Shown here in pieces: positions 48,651 to 59,263 of a stretch of DNA of 60,880 nt. The translations under genes were made by a program, and so were the position numbers. This DNA comes from an uncultured Alphaproteobacteria bacterium (GTDB lineage Bacteria; Pseudomonadota; Alphaproteobacteria; Methylaequorales; Methylaequoraceae), in contig CABYVV010000008.1 in NCBI GenBank assembly GCA_902522465.1, forward strand, positions 1 to 60,880, written 5' to 3'. How positions within the stretch are numbered: the stretch's first letter is position 1; each line of letters opens with the position of its first letter. Under the pieces are notes generated by a model. That model ran no database searches. It saw nothing but the letters and a program-made list of their open reading frames with translations, and was not told the origin of the DNA.

Positions 48651-49717
48651 ATTTTAATTTTTTTATTGATTAGAAACAAATCAGCTAAAATAATTGCAAG
48701 CATTGCTTCACCAACTGGAACTGCCCTGATACCAACACAAGGGTCGTGTCTACCTTTAGTGATGATGGAAGTGTTTTTGTTATTCAAATCAATGGTTTTT
48801 CTTTTCGTGAGAATTGAACTTGTAGGTTTTACAGCAAATTTAACAATAATATCCTGCCCCGAAGAAATTCCTCCCAGAGTTCCACCAGCATTATTTGAAC
48901 TGAAAATTATTTTTTTATTTTTAACTTTCATTTCATCTGAGTTTTCTTCACCGCGCAACTCCGCACTTTTGAAACCATTTCCAATTTCAACTCCTTTAAC
49001 GGCTGGAATGCTCATCATTCCTTGTGCGATCAATGCATCAATTTTAGAAAAAATTGGTTCACCAAGGCCTGGAGGGACGCCACTAGCATTAACTTGAATT
49101 ATGGCTCCAACTGAAGAACCCTCTTTTCGAATCTTAGAAAGGTAACTTTCCCAACTTTTAACAACCTTAATATCTGGACAAAAAAAATCGTTTTTTTGTA
49201 CTTGATTCCAATCCCAATTTTTTTCATTTATTTTTTTTTTTCCTAATTGGATCAGTGCTCCCGTTATTTTAACTTTGTTTCCAAGTATTTTCTTAGCAAC
49301 TGCCCCAGCAGCTACTCTCATTGCAGTTTCCCTTGCACTAGCTCTTCCTCCACCTCTGTAATCCCTTATTCCATATTTCATTTGATAAGTGTAATCAGCA
49401 TGACCTGGTCTAAATTTATTTTTGATATCATTGTAATCTTTTGATTTCTGATCTTTATTATAAATCACTAATGATATAGGTGTGCCTGTAGTTTTATTAT
49501 TGAATACGCCAGATAAAATTTTAACTTTATCATCTTCTTTCCTTTGTGTTGTAAATTTAGATTGTCCAGGTTTTCTTTTATCTAAAAATGTTTGGATATA
49601 ATCTTCATTTAAACTAATATTTGAAGGAACTCCATCAATTACACAACCAATTGCCTCTCCATGGCTTTCACCCCACGTAGAAACTCTAAAGATTTGTCCA
49701 ATTGAACTTCCTGCCAT
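48647..49717 (-). CDS. aroC: Chorismate synthase
   Basis: 356 residues. Three signature regions are visible: [14 protein letters not shown] near the N-terminus, [11 protein letters not shown] in the middle and [13 protein letters not shown] near the C-terminus. It removes phosphate from EPSP to give chorismate, with reduced FMN. It is downstream of fabI with one base between them. Confidence 0.97.
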   Translation of the reverse strand: MAGSSIGQIFRVSTWGESHGEAIGCVIDGVPSNISLNEDYIQTFLDKRKPGQSKFTTQRKEDDKVKILSGVFNNKTTGTPISLVIYNKDQKSKDYNDIKNKFRPGHADYTYQMKYGIRDYRGGGRASARETAMRVAAGAVAKKILGNKVKITGALIQLGKKKINEKNWDWNQVQKNDFFCPDIKVVKSWESYLSKIRKEGSSVGAIIQVNASGVPPGLGEPIFSKIDALIAQGMMSIPAVKGVEIGNGFKSAELRGEENSDEMKVKNKKIIFSSNNAGGTLGGISSGQDIIVKFAVKPTSSILTKRKTIDLNNKNTSIITKGRHDPCVGIRAVPVGEAMLAIILADLFLINKKIKI

Positions 49718-49718
49718 T

Positions 49719-50531
49719 TTAACGTTCTACTGTTATATCTGGTGCATCTACAGACTTCATTCCAACAACGTGATATCCACAATCAACATGTATTATTTCA
49801 CCTGTAACTCCTGAAGAAAGGTCCGAAAGAAGATAAACAGAGTTTTTTCCAACTTCTTCAATCGAGGTTACTCTTTTAAGTGGTGAATTATATTCATTCC
49901 ATTTCAAAATGTATCTAAAGTCTGAGATACCAGAAGCCGCCAACGTTTTTATGGGTCCTGCAGAAATCGCATTAACTCTTATATTTTTTTTTCCTAGATC
50001 AACCGCCAGATATTTCACACTTGTTTCAAGAGCTGCTTTAGCTATACCCATCACATTGTAGTGTGGCATGACTCTTTCTGCACCTAAATATGACAGAGTA
50101 AGAATTTGACCACCATTTAACATAAAATCTTGTGCTCTTTGGCATAAACTCGTAAAGGAATAACATGAAACGTCAAGCGTATTGATAAAGTTTTCCCTTG
50201 ATGTATTTACATAATCTCCTTTTAGTTGATTCTTGTCTGAAAAAGCGATTGAATGAACAAGAAAGTCAAACGATTTCCAGTATGAGTTAATTTTTTCAAA
50301 AAAATTATCAACACTGTTATCCGACGTTACATCACATTCTAAGACGATGTTAGAGTTGCATTTTTCAGCAAGAGGAATAACCCTTTTCTTTATAGAATCA
50401 TTTACATACGAGAAAGCTAATTCTGCACCACATTGACTTAATTTTTCTGCTATACCCCAAGCAATTGATCGATCATTCGCAATTCCAAGAATTATCCCTT
50501 TCTTACCTTTTAAATTTACTAATGAAGTCAT
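49719..50531 (-). CDS. fabI: Enoyl-ACP reductase (FabI)
   Basis: 270 residues from the ATG at 50531. An upstream TTG in frame would add five residues but would consume the AGGA Shine-Dalgarno, so ATG is chosen. The NADH-binding segment is [13 protein letters not shown], and the active site is Y148, Y158 and K165 in the FabI spacing (E. coli 146/156/163). It performs the last step of each fatty-acid elongation cycle. Divergent from pdxH with a 74-base spacer. Confidence 0.96.
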   Translation of the reverse strand: MTSLVNLKGKKGIILGIANDRSIAWGIAEKLSQCGAELAFSYVNDSIKKRVIPLAEKCNSNIVLECDVTSDNSVDNFFEKINSYWKSFDFLVHSIAFSDKNQLKGDYVNTSRENFINTLDVSCYSFTSLCQRAQDFMLNGGQILTLSYLGAERVMPHYNVMGIAKAALETSVKYLAVDLGKKNIRVNAISAGPIKTLAASGISDFRYILKWNEYNSPLKRVTSIEEVGKNSVYLLSDLSSGVTGEIIHVDCGYHVVGMKSVDAPDITVER

Positions 50532-50605
50532 AACTAAAATCCTCAATTGATATTGTGCACATTTAAACTATATTCTTATAATATATTTCTTAACAAAAAG
50601 ATATA

Positions 50606-51178
50606 ATGAATCCTTTTAAAAAATTTAATCTATGGTTTAATTTGGCAAAAAAAAAATATCCATATGATCATACTGCATTCGCACTAGGCACCTCGGACAG
50701 AAACAACCAACCTCATGTTAGAATGGTTTTATTAAAGTTAATTTTAGAAGATGGATTTGTATTTTTCACAAATTTGAATAGTCAAAAAGGTAAACATTTT
50801 AATTTAAATAATAATCTCTCAATGTGCTTTTATTGGGAAACCCTAAATAAGCAAATCAGGATAACTGGAAAAGGTTCAATAATAGATGAGAAAATATCTG
50901 ATAAATATTTTTCTTCAAGACCAAGAGGAAGCCAGATTGGTGCATGGGTTTCAAAACAGTCTTCCGAAATTCCATCAAAAAGTTTTTTGAAACAAAAAGA
51001 AGCACAATTAAAAAAAAAATTTGATGGTTTTTCTGTTCCCAGACCAAGTTATTGGTGTGGAATTAAAATAATGCCAAAAGAATTTGAATTTTGGCAACAA
51101 GGCGATTACAGACTTCATGACAGAGAAGTTTATAAATTAAAGAAAAATAATTGGACTAGAAAACTACTATCACCTTAA
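50606..51178 (+). CDS. pdxH: Pyridoxamine 5'-phosphate oxidase
   Basis: 190 residues, a little shorter than E. coli PdxH (218) at the N-terminus. RMVLLK, FFTNLNSQKG, SRPRGSQIGAW, FEFWQQGDYRLHDR are the FMN- and PLP-binding signatures. It makes pyridoxal phosphate, cofactor of HemA and SerC in the same window. A TATAAT is present in the upstream spacer about 30 bases before the ATG. The stop is immediately followed by the convergent hemA stop with no bases between. Confidence 0.95.
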   Translation: MNPFKKFNLWFNLAKKKYPYDHTAFALGTSDRNNQPHVRMVLLKLILEDGFVFFTNLNSQKGKHFNLNNNLSMCFYWETLNKQIRITGKGSIIDEKISDKYFSSRPRGSQIGAWVSKQSSEIPSKSFLKQKEAQLKKKFDGFSVPRPSYWCGIKIMPKEFEFWQQGDYRLHDREVYKLKKNNWTRKLLSP

Positions 51179-52393
51179 CTAGGCTGCTTTATTAATCTTT
51201 AAGCATTTAAAAACTGTGTTTAATGCAGATGCCAGCTTTCTTATCATTTTAGGAGAATGCTGTGGTGAAGCAGTTATCCTTAATCTCTCTTTGCCTTTTG
51301 GCACAGTAGGGTAGTTAATAGGTTGGACATATATCTGAAAATCATCCAGTAATATTTGGCTAGCTTTTTTACACAAAATAGGATCACCTATCATGACGGG
51401 TAATATGTGACTGTCATTTTTTAAAAAAGGAATATTGTATTTTTTGAGTTGAGCTTTTAGTTCTTTTACAACTTTAAATAATTTTTCCCTCTCTAACGAA
51501 GAAAATTTCAAATGTCTAATTGATGTGTAGGCACCTGCTGCAATGCAAGGCGGAAGCGATGTCGTGAATATAAATCCGGAAGAAAAGCTTCTTATAAAAT
51601 CAATTGTATCTTTTTTTCCGGCTATATATCCACCAATTACTCCAAAAGCTTTCGCTAAAGTGCCCTGAATAATGTCTATTCTGTCCATAACTCCATCTCT
51701 TTCAGCCACACCTGCTCCTCTTTGGCCATAAATACCAACAGCATGAACTTCATCAAGAAAAGTTAATGCATTATGTTTTTCTGCGAGATCACAAATTTTT
51801 TCTATTGGAGCAAAATCACCATCCATAGAATAAACAGATTCGAATACAATTATTTTGGATTTGACTTTTGAATACTTCTTTAAATTTATTTCAAGGTCAC
51901 TGAGGTCATTATGTTTAAAAATTACCTTTTTAGCATTAGAGTTTTTCATTCCTTGGATCATTGATGCATGATTTTTTTCATCAGAAAAAAAAATACAATC
52001 TGGAAGTTTTTTTCCTAGAGTAGACAATGATGCTTGATTAGCTAAGTATCCAGAATTAAAAAGAAGAGCTGATTCTTTCTGATGAAGATAACATAATTCT
52101 CTTTCAAGAAGAACATGATAGTGATTAGTCCCAGAAATGTTTCTCGTTCCACCTGATCCAGCACCTACTTTGGTTAAAGCATCTGTCATGTTTGCTAAAA
52201 CTGAGGGATTTTGGCTCATTCCTAAGTAGTCATTACTGCACCATACTGTAACCTCAGATACTGAATTGTCTTTATAATTTAAGGCTTGGGGAAAACTGCC
52301 CGCAAGTTTTTCAAGATCTGCAAAAATCCTGTAATTGCCATCAAGTTTGAGTGAATTTAAACTTTTTTTAAAAAATTCTGAATAATTAATCAT
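51179..52393 (-). CDS. hemA: 5-aminolevulinate synthase
   Basis: 404 residues from the ATG at 52393; a TTG nine bases earlier is rejected. Signatures are [35 protein letters not shown] and TLAKAFG with PLP lysine K248. It condenses glycine and succinyl-CoA, the alphaproteobacterial route to haem. Its start overlaps the msrB end by 8 bases. Confidence 0.97.
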   Translation of the reverse strand: MINYSEFFKKSLNSLKLDGNYRIFADLEKLAGSFPQALNYKDNSVSEVTVWCSNDYLGMSQNPSVLANMTDALTKVGAGSGGTRNISGTNHYHVLLERELCYLHQKESALLFNSGYLANQASLSTLGKKLPDCIFFSDEKNHASMIQGMKNSNAKKVIFKHNDLSDLEINLKKYSKVKSKIIVFESVYSMDGDFAPIEKICDLAEKHNALTFLDEVHAVGIYGQRGAGVAERDGVMDRIDIIQGTLAKAFGVIGGYIAGKKDTIDFIRSFSSGFIFTTSLPPCIAAGAYTSIRHLKFSSLEREKLFKVVKELKAQLKKYNIPFLKNDSHILPVMIGDPILCKKASQILLDDFQIYVQPINYPTVPKGKERLRITASPQHSPKMIRKLASALNTVFKCLKINKAA

Positions 52394-52766
52394 TTTTAAC
52401 AAATTTAAGAGCTGCAGAATTTATACAAAATCTTTTTAAACTTGGTTCTGGTCCATCGTCAAAAACATGACCCAAATGCGCTTTGCAATTACCACAGATG
52501 ACTTCAACTCTTTGCATCCCAAATGAGTTGTCAGTTAATTGTTCCGTTGAATTTTCATTGATTGAGGAATGAAAGCTTGGCCAACCGGTAGAAGAGCGAA
52601 ATTTATCTTTTGAACTAAAAAGATCGCTATCACAACAAATGCATTTGTACACTCCTTTATCGAAAAAGTTGAAGAACTTGCCGGAAAAAGGCGGTTCTGT
52701 AGCTGCATTTTGTGTAACTTGATATTCGAGCTTTGTTAATTTTGATTTTAAATCTGATTTCCTCAT
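52386..52766 (-). CDS. msrB: Peptide-methionine (R)-S-oxide reductase MsrB
   Basis: 126 residues. Zinc cysteines are C42/C45 and C91/C94, GWPSF is the substrate loop, and the catalytic cysteine is C114 in [11 protein letters not shown]. The usual PTGxRYC is PSLKRFC here, a mild variant. It repairs oxidised methionine, useful in sunlit water. Coupled to hemA. Confidence 0.94.
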   Translation of the reverse strand: MRKSDLKSKLTKLEYQVTQNAATEPPFSGKFFNFFDKGVYKCICCDSDLFSSKDKFRSSTGWPSFHSSINENSTEQLTDNSFGMQRVEVICGNCKAHLGHVFDDGPEPSLKRFCINSAALKFVKND

Positions 52767-52831
52767 ACTAATTCACATATAATATAGTTATTATAAATTA
52801 AAATAGAAATATTAATAGTTTTTAGATTTTT

Positions 52832-53929
52832 ATGATTATTATTTTAGGTGCAGGAATAATTGGACTCTTTTCAGCGTACAATTTGTTAAAAGAAGGTAAA
52901 CAAGTAAAGATATTTGATTCTAAAAATATTTCTGGAAATGCAACAGATGCATCGGTGGGAATGTTATCTCCAGCAATTGAAGCCAAACCTGGAGAAAATG
53001 AGTTATATTATTTAATGAAAGAATCAAAAAATATTTGGAATAATTTTTATAATGACAACAAATTAAGAAATAAAACTGGTCTAAAAAATAATGGATCTTT
53101 GATGGTTGCTTTAAATGAAGATGACGAAGAAAAACTAAAATTTAAACAGCAGTTTTTTAAAAAAATTGGATATGAATGCAATTTACTTAGTTCTAGTGAA
53201 ACTTTAAAATTAGAACCTTGTCTTAATTCTAATATTAAATCTTCACTTTTTTGTAAAGATCAGGATCAAGTAAATACAAAAACTTTAAAGAATTTCTTAA
53301 TAGAAGAGATCAAAGAAATGGGAGGAGAGATTTTTTATGGAGAAAAAATTAGAAAACTAACTTTAAAAGAAGATAAATCTGTTACTTTTAATGAATTAAA
53401 TATGGAATTTGAAAAATTAATAATTTCATGCGGATCCTGGAGTAATGAAATAATTTCTAATTCATTCGGATTTAAATTCCCATTGATACCGCTTAAAGGT
53501 GTTTCATTGCTAGTAGACTCATTAAATGATCAGTTAAATTACAACCTTTGGTTTAGAAATATTTATGTTGCCCCTAGAAAAAATGGTAAATTAGCCATTG
53601 GTGCAACAGAAGAAGAAAAAGGTTTTGATGATTCAGTAAAGTTGGATGAACTATATTTTTTAACAAAATCAATTTGGGAGTCTTTTCCAAAATTAGAGGA
53701 ATTTAAACTTGATGAAATTAATGTGGGTTTAAGACCATCAGTTATAGACGGGTATCCGATTTTAGGACCAATATCCAATACTTTTCCGAATATAATATGT
53801 TGTTTTGGTCACTATCGTCACGGAATATTATTGGCTCCAATAACAGCAGAGATAATGACAAAATATGCTTTAAACAAAAATGTTCATGATAAATATAAAT
53901 ATTTTTCTCCAAGCAGATTTAATTTATGA
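52832..53929 (+). CDS. thiO: Glycine oxidase ThiO
   Basis: 365 residues of the DAO family. FAD motif IILGAGIIGLFSAYNLLKEGK lies at the N-terminus, GMLSPAIEA is the ThiO/DadA-like segment, and the C-terminal NVGLRPSVIDGYPILGP and CFGHYRHGILLAP are typical. It oxidises glycine to the dehydroglycine needed for the thiazole ring. It heads thiO-thiS-thiG. The 65-base spacer before it shows no TPP riboswitch. Confidence 0.92.
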   Translation: MIIILGAGIIGLFSAYNLLKEGKQVKIFDSKNISGNATDASVGMLSPAIEAKPGENELYYLMKESKNIWNNFYNDNKLRNKTGLKNNGSLMVALNEDDEEKLKFKQQFFKKIGYECNLLSSSETLKLEPCLNSNIKSSLFCKDQDQVNTKTLKNFLIEEIKEMGGEIFYGEKIRKLTLKEDKSVTFNELNMEFEKLIISCGSWSNEIISNSFGFKFPLIPLKGVSLLVDSLNDQLNYNLWFRNIYVAPRKNGKLAIGATEEEKGFDDSVKLDELYFLTKSIWESFPKLEEFKLDEINVGLRPSVIDGYPILGPISNTFPNIICCFGHYRHGILLAPITAEIMTKYALNKNVHDKYKYFSPSRFNL

Positions 53930-53953
53930 TGTTTTTAGTTTATCATTGAATAA

Positions 53954-54184
53954 ATGAATGAATCACAAAATAAATATTATGTTAATGGAAAAGTGTTTAA
54001 ATGTAATCTTAAAGAACCAATTCTTTTAGACTTAATTCAAAGTTTTTTAAATAATAATGATTCTTCAGAGTTTAATATTGCAGTAGCTGTAAATGATGTC
54101 TTAATTGAAAAGTATAGATGGAAAAAGAAAAAAATTTGTGTTGATGATAAAATTGAAATAGTAGCACCCTTTTTTGGAGGTTAA
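53954..54184 (+). CDS. thiS: Sulfur carrier protein ThiS
   Basis: 76 residues, slightly longer than usual at the N-terminus. The ubiquitin-like fold ends with VAPFFGG; the C-terminal diglycine is the thiocarboxylate site. It gives sulfur to ThiG. ThiF, which adenylates ThiS, is not in this window. Three bases precede thiG. Confidence 0.92.
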   Translation: MNESQNKYYVNGKVFKCNLKEPILLDLIQSFLNNNDSSEFNIAVAVNDVLIEKYRWKKKKICVDDKIEIVAPFFGG

Positions 54185-54187
54185 AAT

Positions 54188-54961
54188 ATGTTAGCTGATG
54201 ACCTTTTAATTGATGGAATAAAGTTTAAGTCACGTCTAATAATGGGAACAGCCTTATATCCCAATGTGAGCATTTTAAATAAATCACTTATTGCTTCTGA
54301 AACTCAAATAATAACGCTTGCAATTAGAAGACTTAATCTTGCAAGTAAAGAAAGTTTTCTCAATCAACTAACAAAGAAATTCAAACTTTTACCTAATACT
54401 GCTGGTTGTTATACCAAAAAAGAAGCTGTCCTAACAGCAGAGTTAGCAAGGGAAACACTTGAGACAAATTGGATTAAATTAGAATTAATAAATGATCAGG
54501 AAATGTTACTTCCTGATCCAATAGAACTGTACGATTGTTGCATGGAACTTAAAAAAAAAAAGTTCTGTATTTTCGCATATTGTTCGGATGATCCCGTTTT
54601 ATGTAAAAGACTTGAAGACATTGGCTGTGAGGTAGTAATGCCTCTGATATCTCCTATAGGTTCTGGTTTGGGTGTAAGAAATGAACATAACTTAGAAATA
54701 ATAAGAAAGATGTGCACAGGAAAAATATTTGTTGATGCTGGAATTGGAAAACCAAGCGACGCATCAAAAATTATGGAATTAGGTTTTGATGGTGTTTTAT
54801 TGAACTCTTCTGTGGCAAGGTCTTTGGATCCTGTGACTATGGCAGAGGCAATGAAGTTAGCAGTTATTTCTGGAAGAAAGGGTTTTGAATCTGGATTAAT
54901 AGAGAAAAGAAAAAATGCTATGGGAAGTACATCTTTTTCTGGGAAAATTTCTAATTTTTAA
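54188..54961 (+). CDS. thiG: Thiazole synthase ThiG
   Basis: 257 residues, TIM barrel. The catalytic lysine is K97 in NWIKLEL, followed by LLPDPIE. SPIGSGLGVRN and DAGIGKPSDA are phosphate-binding loops. It combines deoxyxylulose-5-phosphate, dehydroglycine and ThiS sulfur into the thiazole. Its 3' end overlaps convergent pyrE by 11 bases. Confidence 0.96.
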   Translation: MLADDLLIDGIKFKSRLIMGTALYPNVSILNKSLIASETQIITLAIRRLNLASKESFLNQLTKKFKLLPNTAGCYTKKEAVLTAELARETLETNWIKLELINDQEMLLPDPIELYDCCMELKKKKFCIFAYCSDDPVLCKRLEDIGCEVVMPLISPIGSGLGVRNEHNLEIIRKMCTGKIFVDAGIGKPSDASKIMELGFDGVLLNSSVARSLDPVTMAEAMKLAVISGRKGFESGLIEKRKNAMGSTSFSGKISNF

Positions 54962-55589
54962 CACCTAAATCTTCTAAGAATTTTTCAATTATTTTAATTT
55001 CATTAATGCTTAGAATTTTTTTTTTGAAAGCAGCTTCTAGTATATATTTCCAGGTTGTAAGGTAAATAACATCTATATTTTTTTTTTTAAATCTAAAGTG
55101 TTTTTTTATAATACCATAATTAAAAATAACAAATATTGCTTTTGTTTTAGCTCCAGTCCTATCCACTGCATCTAAAAAATTCAATTTACTGCCGCCGTCA
55201 GTCATTAAATCTTCAACGAGCAAAATTTTCTCACTCTTTCTAATTAAACCTTCAATTTGTGAATTTCTTCCAAATTTTTTTTTTTCTTTTCTTATATAAA
55301 TCATAGGAAGATTTAGATTTTCTGCTAAAAATGACGCAAAAGGGATTCCTGCAGTCTCCCCACCAGCTATACTATCTATTTTTTTTATATCAAATTTTTG
55401 TTTTATTTGCTTAATTCCAAAATTTATCAATTGTTTTCTCTCTTTTGGAAATGAAATAATTCTCCTACAATCACAGTAAACTGGACTTACTTTTCCAGAT
55501 GTTAATTTAAAAAGTTTTTTTGGACTGAAGTTTACACATTTGATGTCTAAAAGAATTTCTGCCGCAATATTACAAATCTCTTTTTTCAT
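54951..55589 (-). CDS. pyrE: Orotate phosphoribosyltransferase
   Basis: 212 residues. The PRPP motif is LLVEDLMTDGGS, and AGGETAGIPFASFLAENL plus MIYIRKEKKKFG match PyrE. It makes OMP in pyrimidine synthesis. The C-terminal ~40 residues are Lys/Phe-rich and diverged. Its ATG lies 16 bases from the divergent start of the small HExxH protein, so each promoter must run into the other gene. Confidence 0.94.
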   Translation of the reverse strand: MKKEICNIAAEILLDIKCVNFSPKKLFKLTSGKVSPVYCDCRRIISFPKERKQLINFGIKQIKQKFDIKKIDSIAGGETAGIPFASFLAENLNLPMIYIRKEKKKFGRNSQIEGLIRKSEKILLVEDLMTDGGSKLNFLDAVDRTGAKTKAIFVIFNYGIIKKHFRFKKKNIDVIYLTTWKYILEAAFKKKILSINEIKIIEKFLEDLGVKN

Positions 55590-55605
55590 CTGTTATTATG
55601 ATTCT

Positions 55606-55995
55606 ATGGGTTTAAAAAAGTTGATATTTTTTTTATTACAATGGATTTCTATTAACACAGAATATGATACTAGTAAATTTGATTTTCCCGTAAATGTTTT
55701 GAAACCTTCTGAGTTACAAGAAATTGTTTGTGGAGGTAAATGTCCAGTGTTAGGTTTTTTTTCTAATGAGTATGGAATTTTATTAGTTGAGATGGACTTT
55801 AATGATATTTGTAATCAGTCTATTTTATTACATGAAATGATACACTCACTTCAAAATGATTCAGTTGAAATAGCTTTTAAGGAAAAAGAAGCTTATTATT
55901 TTCAAAATAAATTTTTAGAGGAATTATCTTTAAAAAATGATATGATAGAAATTTTAAACGTTAAAAAATGTAGGTCTTATCAAAGAAGGGATTAA
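55606..55995 (+). CDS. Small HExxH protein with four cysteines, copy B (DUF6647-like)
   Basis: 129 residues from the ATG at 55606. The open frame reaches 22 codons further upstream into pyrE, but the ATG gives an N-terminus ([19 protein letters not shown]) that aligns with copy A (30007-30462). HEMIH (76-80) lies in [13 protein letters not shown], with E93/E95 as downstream candidates for a third ligand. Cysteines 42, 46, 69 and 122 match those of copy A in order. The hydrophobic N-terminus and conserved cysteines suggest export and disulfides. Function unknown. Confidence 0.78.
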   Translation: MGLKKLIFFLLQWISINTEYDTSKFDFPVNVLKPSELQEIVCGGKCPVLGFFSNEYGILLVEMDFNDICNQSILLHEMIHSLQNDSVEIAFKEKEAYYFQNKFLEELSLKNDMIEILNVKKCRSYQRRD

Positions 55996-56011
55996 TTTTA
56001 ATGGGGGAAAA

Positions 56012-57694
56012 ATGAGTGAATTTAAAACAGATTTAGAAATTGCAAGAAATGCAAATAAACAGCCTATTTCAAAAATTGCGTCAGAAAGATTATCAATTGA
56101 TGAGAAAGACTTAGTTCCTTATGGTCATTTTAAAGCAAAAATAAGTTCTAGTTTCATCAATAGAATTGATGAAAAAAAAGATGGTAAATTAATTTTAGTT
56201 ACAGCAATGACACCTACAACTGCTGGTGAAGGTAAAACAACAACCTCTGTTGGTTTGACTGATGGATTGAACTACATTGGTAAAAAAGCTATGGTTGCAT
56301 TAAGAGAACCAAGTCTTGGTCCATGCTTTGGTATGAAAGGTGGTGCAGCTGGAGGAGGTTATGCCCAAGTAGTTCCGATGGAAGACATTAACTTGCATTT
56401 TACTGGTGATTTTCATGCTATAACATCTGCCCATATGCTTCTTTCAGCTATGGTAGATAATCATATTTACTGGAATCTAGAACCTAGACTAGATTCTAGA
56501 AGGGTAAGTTGGAGAAGAGTTGTTGACATGAATGATAGAGCTCTTCGTTCAATAACTAACTCTTTAGGTGGAATTTCAAATGGTTTTTCTCGCGAAGATG
56601 GATTTGATATAACTGTTGCCTCTGAGGTTATGGCAATTCTGTGTTTGTCCAAAAATTTTGATGATTTAACTTCTAGATTAGGAAAAATTATAGTTGGATA
56701 TACTAGAGATTTAGAACCAATTTTCTGTAAGGACATTAAAGCAGATGGAGCTATGTCAGTACTTCTCAAAGATGCTCTTCAGCCTAATCTAGTTCAAACT
56801 TTAGAAAATAACCCAGCATTTATTCATGGTGGTCCTTTTGCCAACATTGCGCATGGTTGTAATACCGTTATAGCTACGAAAACAGCTTTAAAATTATCAG
56901 ACTATGTCGTTACAGAGGCAGGATTTGGTGCTGATTTAGGTGCTGAAAAATTCTTAAATATTAAATGCAGAAAAACTGGATTATCTCCTTCTTGTGCTGT
57001 AGTAGTAGCAACTGTAAGAGCTTTAAAATTGCACGGAAGTGCAGACCCTAAGAATCTTGGTGAGGAAAATTTAAAGGCAGTTGAGGAAGGTCTTCCCAAT
57101 CTTTTGAGACATATTGAAAACCTCTCAAAATTTGGAATACCAACTGTTGTTGCGCTTAATAGATTTCCTACTGATACGGAAAAAGAAATTTCAAAAGTTC
57201 AGGATGTTTGTCAGAAAATGAGTGTAAATGCGATTTTGGCTGAACATTGGAAGGATGGAGGTAAAGGTGCGTCTAAACTTGCTGAAACAGTAATTGAAAC
57301 AATAGAAAATAAGAATTGTAATCTTAAGTTTTTATATGAAGACAAAGATACTCCTGAGGAGAAAATCAATAAAATTGCAAAAGAAATATATAGAGCTGAT
57401 AATGTGAGTTTTTCAGCTAATGCATCCAAGAAACTAAAAGAAATATCAAATCTTGGATATGACCACTTTCCAGTTTGTATGGCCAAGACTCAATATAGTT
57501 TTTCGACAGACCCCTCAAAAAAGTGTGCTCCTACTAACCATAACATTGAGATTCGAGAAATAAGACTATCAGCTGGTGCAGAGTTTATTGTAGCGATAGC
57601 TGGTGAGATTATGACTATGCCAGGTTTACCAAAAAAACCAGCTGCATATGAGGTGCGCATCGATCCTAAGGGAAATATTCAAGGATTGTTTTAA
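56012..57694 (+). CDS. fhs: Formate-tetrahydrofolate ligase
   Basis: 560 residues, full length. The ATP site [11 protein letters not shown] (67-77) is clear, and [27 protein letters not shown] and [11 protein letters not shown] are diagnostic. It makes 10-formyl-THF from formate, allowing use of one-carbon compounds, a common trait of marine oligotrophs. A GGGGGAAAA Shine-Dalgarno-like run precedes the ATG. Its stop shares TTAA with the convergent glycosyltransferase remnant. Confidence 0.98.
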   Translation: MSEFKTDLEIARNANKQPISKIASERLSIDEKDLVPYGHFKAKISSSFINRIDEKKDGKLILVTAMTPTTAGEGKTTTSVGLTDGLNYIGKKAMVALREPSLGPCFGMKGGAAGGGYAQVVPMEDINLHFTGDFHAITSAHMLLSAMVDNHIYWNLEPRLDSRRVSWRRVVDMNDRALRSITNSLGGISNGFSREDGFDITVASEVMAILCLSKNFDDLTSRLGKIIVGYTRDLEPIFCKDIKADGAMSVLLKDALQPNLVQTLENNPAFIHGGPFANIAHGCNTVIATKTALKLSDYVVTEAGFGADLGAEKFLNIKCRKTGLSPSCAVVVATVRALKLHGSADPKNLGEENLKAVEEGLPNLLRHIENLSKFGIPTVVALNRFPTDTEKEISKVQDVCQKMSVNAILAEHWKDGGKGASKLAETVIETIENKNCNLKFLYEDKDTPEEKINKIAKEIYRADNVSFSANASKKLKEISNLGYDHFPVCMAKTQYSFSTDPSKKCAPTNHNIEIREIRLSAGAEFIVAIAGEIMTMPGLPKKPAAYEVRIDPKGNIQGLF

Positions 57695-58233
57695 AGAATT
57701 TTTTTGTAAAGATTTAAAAATTCTTTATTAATCAAATCCGTTGAAAAATTTTTTAATACAAGTTCTCTACCATTTTTTCCGTATTTTTTTGCAAGAGAGG
57801 GATTTGATAAAATTTTTTCGATAGCTTTTGCCAAAAGAATACTATTTTTTGGCGGTACAAGGAGACCATTATATTTATGAATGCATATTTCTTTACAACC
57901 TGGAACATTCGAGGCGACAATTGGTAATTCAGAACTTGCAGCCTCGAGAAGTGTTTTTGGAAGACCCTCTCTGTAAGACGGTAGGACAGCTAATTTTGAT
58001 ATTTGTAAAAATGGTAAAACATTTTGTTGTTTTTTTTTCCATGTAAAGAGTTTTTCTTCTTGCCACTCTTTCAATTTTTTTATTTCTATAAAAGACCTAT
58101 TCTTTTCATCAGGGTTACCTAAAACTAAAACATTAAGTGATTGTTTTTTTTTAATATACCTGATTGCATCTACTAATTCCAAAAATCCCTTGTCATTTAA
58201 AATTCTTGAGTGAAATATAATATCATATTTTTT
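57691..58233 (-). pseudogene. Glycosyltransferase family 4 remnant (C-terminal half only)
   Basis: Homology reads from about KYDIIFHSRILNDKG (58230) to the stop at 57691, about 180 codons. It contains only the nucleotide-sugar-binding half of a GT4 enzyme: PSYREGLPKTLLEAASSELPIVASNVPGCKE with the E-x7-E pattern. A full GT4 protein needs about 350-400 residues. In frame, a TAA lies just upstream (58236-58234), and the first possible start in the frame is a TTG at 58182, inside the homologous region. The homologous part begins exactly where ugd is broken off, at an A8 tract (58228-58235). It is probably not functional on its own. Confidence 0.85.
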
Positions 58234-59263
58234 TTAACAATGATGGAATTATGTCAAGACTTGGACTGTCTCGCATGTCATCGGTATTTGGTTTAAAAGT
58301 CAATCCAAGGATTGTAACGGTTTTAATGTTATTTGTTTTTGGTATTGCTTTAATAATTCTTTTATACATTGATTGTTTTCTTTTTTTATTACTGTTTACA
58401 ACATGTTCAACTAATTTTAATGGAGATCTATAATCTTGTGCTGTTTTTACTAAAGCCAATGTGTCTTTTGGAAAACATGATCCTCCATACCCAGGACCTG
58501 GATGAAGAAATTTTTTTCCAATTCTTCCGTCTAAACCAATACCTACTGAAACATCTCCAATATTAGCACCTACTTTTTCACATAAATCTGATATTTCATT
58601 TATAAAAGTTATTTTTGTTGCTAAGAAAGAGTTGGCAGCATATTTAATTAGCTCAGCTGTTTCTCTTTTAGTAAATAATATTGGAGTTTCTAATAAAAAA
58701 AGTGGTCTGTACAATTCTTTCAGAATGTTTTTTGCCTTTTCATTATCACACCCAATCACAACCCTATCTGGTCTCATAAAATCATTAATTGCTGAACCTT
58801 CTCTTAGAAATTCGGGGTTTGATGCAACATCAAAATTTGCAGATGGATTAATTTTTTTTATAATCTCAGATACTTTTTTACCTGTTCCAATTGGAACAGT
58901 CGATTTATTTACAATTACGGAATATTTTCCAATATTTTTCGCAATTTCCTCTGCAGCTTTATAAACGTAACTTAGATCAGCATGACCGTCCCCTCTTCTT
59001 GATGGCGTTCCGACTGCTATAAAAATAGCAGATGAGTTCTTTATCGATTTTGATAAATCTGTTTCGAAGAAAAGTCTCTTCTCTTTGATATTTTTTTTTA
59101 CCAATTCCTTTAATCCAGGCTCAAAAATTGGTATGACACCTTTTCTTAATTTTCTGATTTTTTCGTGATCCTTATCAACACAAACAACATTCACACCAAA
59201 CTCGGCAAAACAAGTACCAGAAACCAAACCCACGTAACCAGTACCGACAATTGTAATTCTCAT
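58223..59263 (-). CDS. ugd: UDP-glucose 6-dehydrogenase, C-terminally truncated
   Basis: 346 residues. The NAD motif GTGYVGLVSGTCFAEFG, the NPEFLREGSAINDF segment and the catalytic C263 in GYGGSCFPKDT are intact. The C-terminal UDP-binding domain begins (LGLTFKPNTDDMRDSPSLDIIP, from residue 320) but stops after LLKKI, where family members usually continue for about 80-90 more residues. The break is at the A8 tract where the glycosyltransferase remnant begins. If one A were missing, the two frames would be fused. The enzyme is likely inactive as written. It overlaps galU by 4 bases. Confidence 0.88.
   Translation of the reverse strand: MRITIVGTGYVGLVSGTCFAEFGVNVVCVDKDHEKIRKLRKGVIPIFEPGLKELVKKNIKEKRLFFETDLSKSIKNSSAIFIAVGTPSRRGDGHADLSYVYKAAEEIAKNIGKYSVIVNKSTVPIGTGKKVSEIIKKINPSANFDVASNPEFLREGSAINDFMRPDRVVIGCDNEKAKNILKELYRPLFLLETPILFTKRETAELIKYAANSFLATKITFINEISDLCEKVGANIGDVSVGIGLDGRIGKKFLHPGPGYGGSCFPKDTLALVKTAQDYRSPLKLVEHVVNSNKKRKQSMYKRIIKAIPKTNNIKTVTILGLTFKPNTDDMRDSPSLDIIPSLLKKI

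Noticed and set aside
57691-58182. A small complete glycosyltransferase gene
   Set aside because: Homology continues upstream of any possible start and the acceptor domain is missing.
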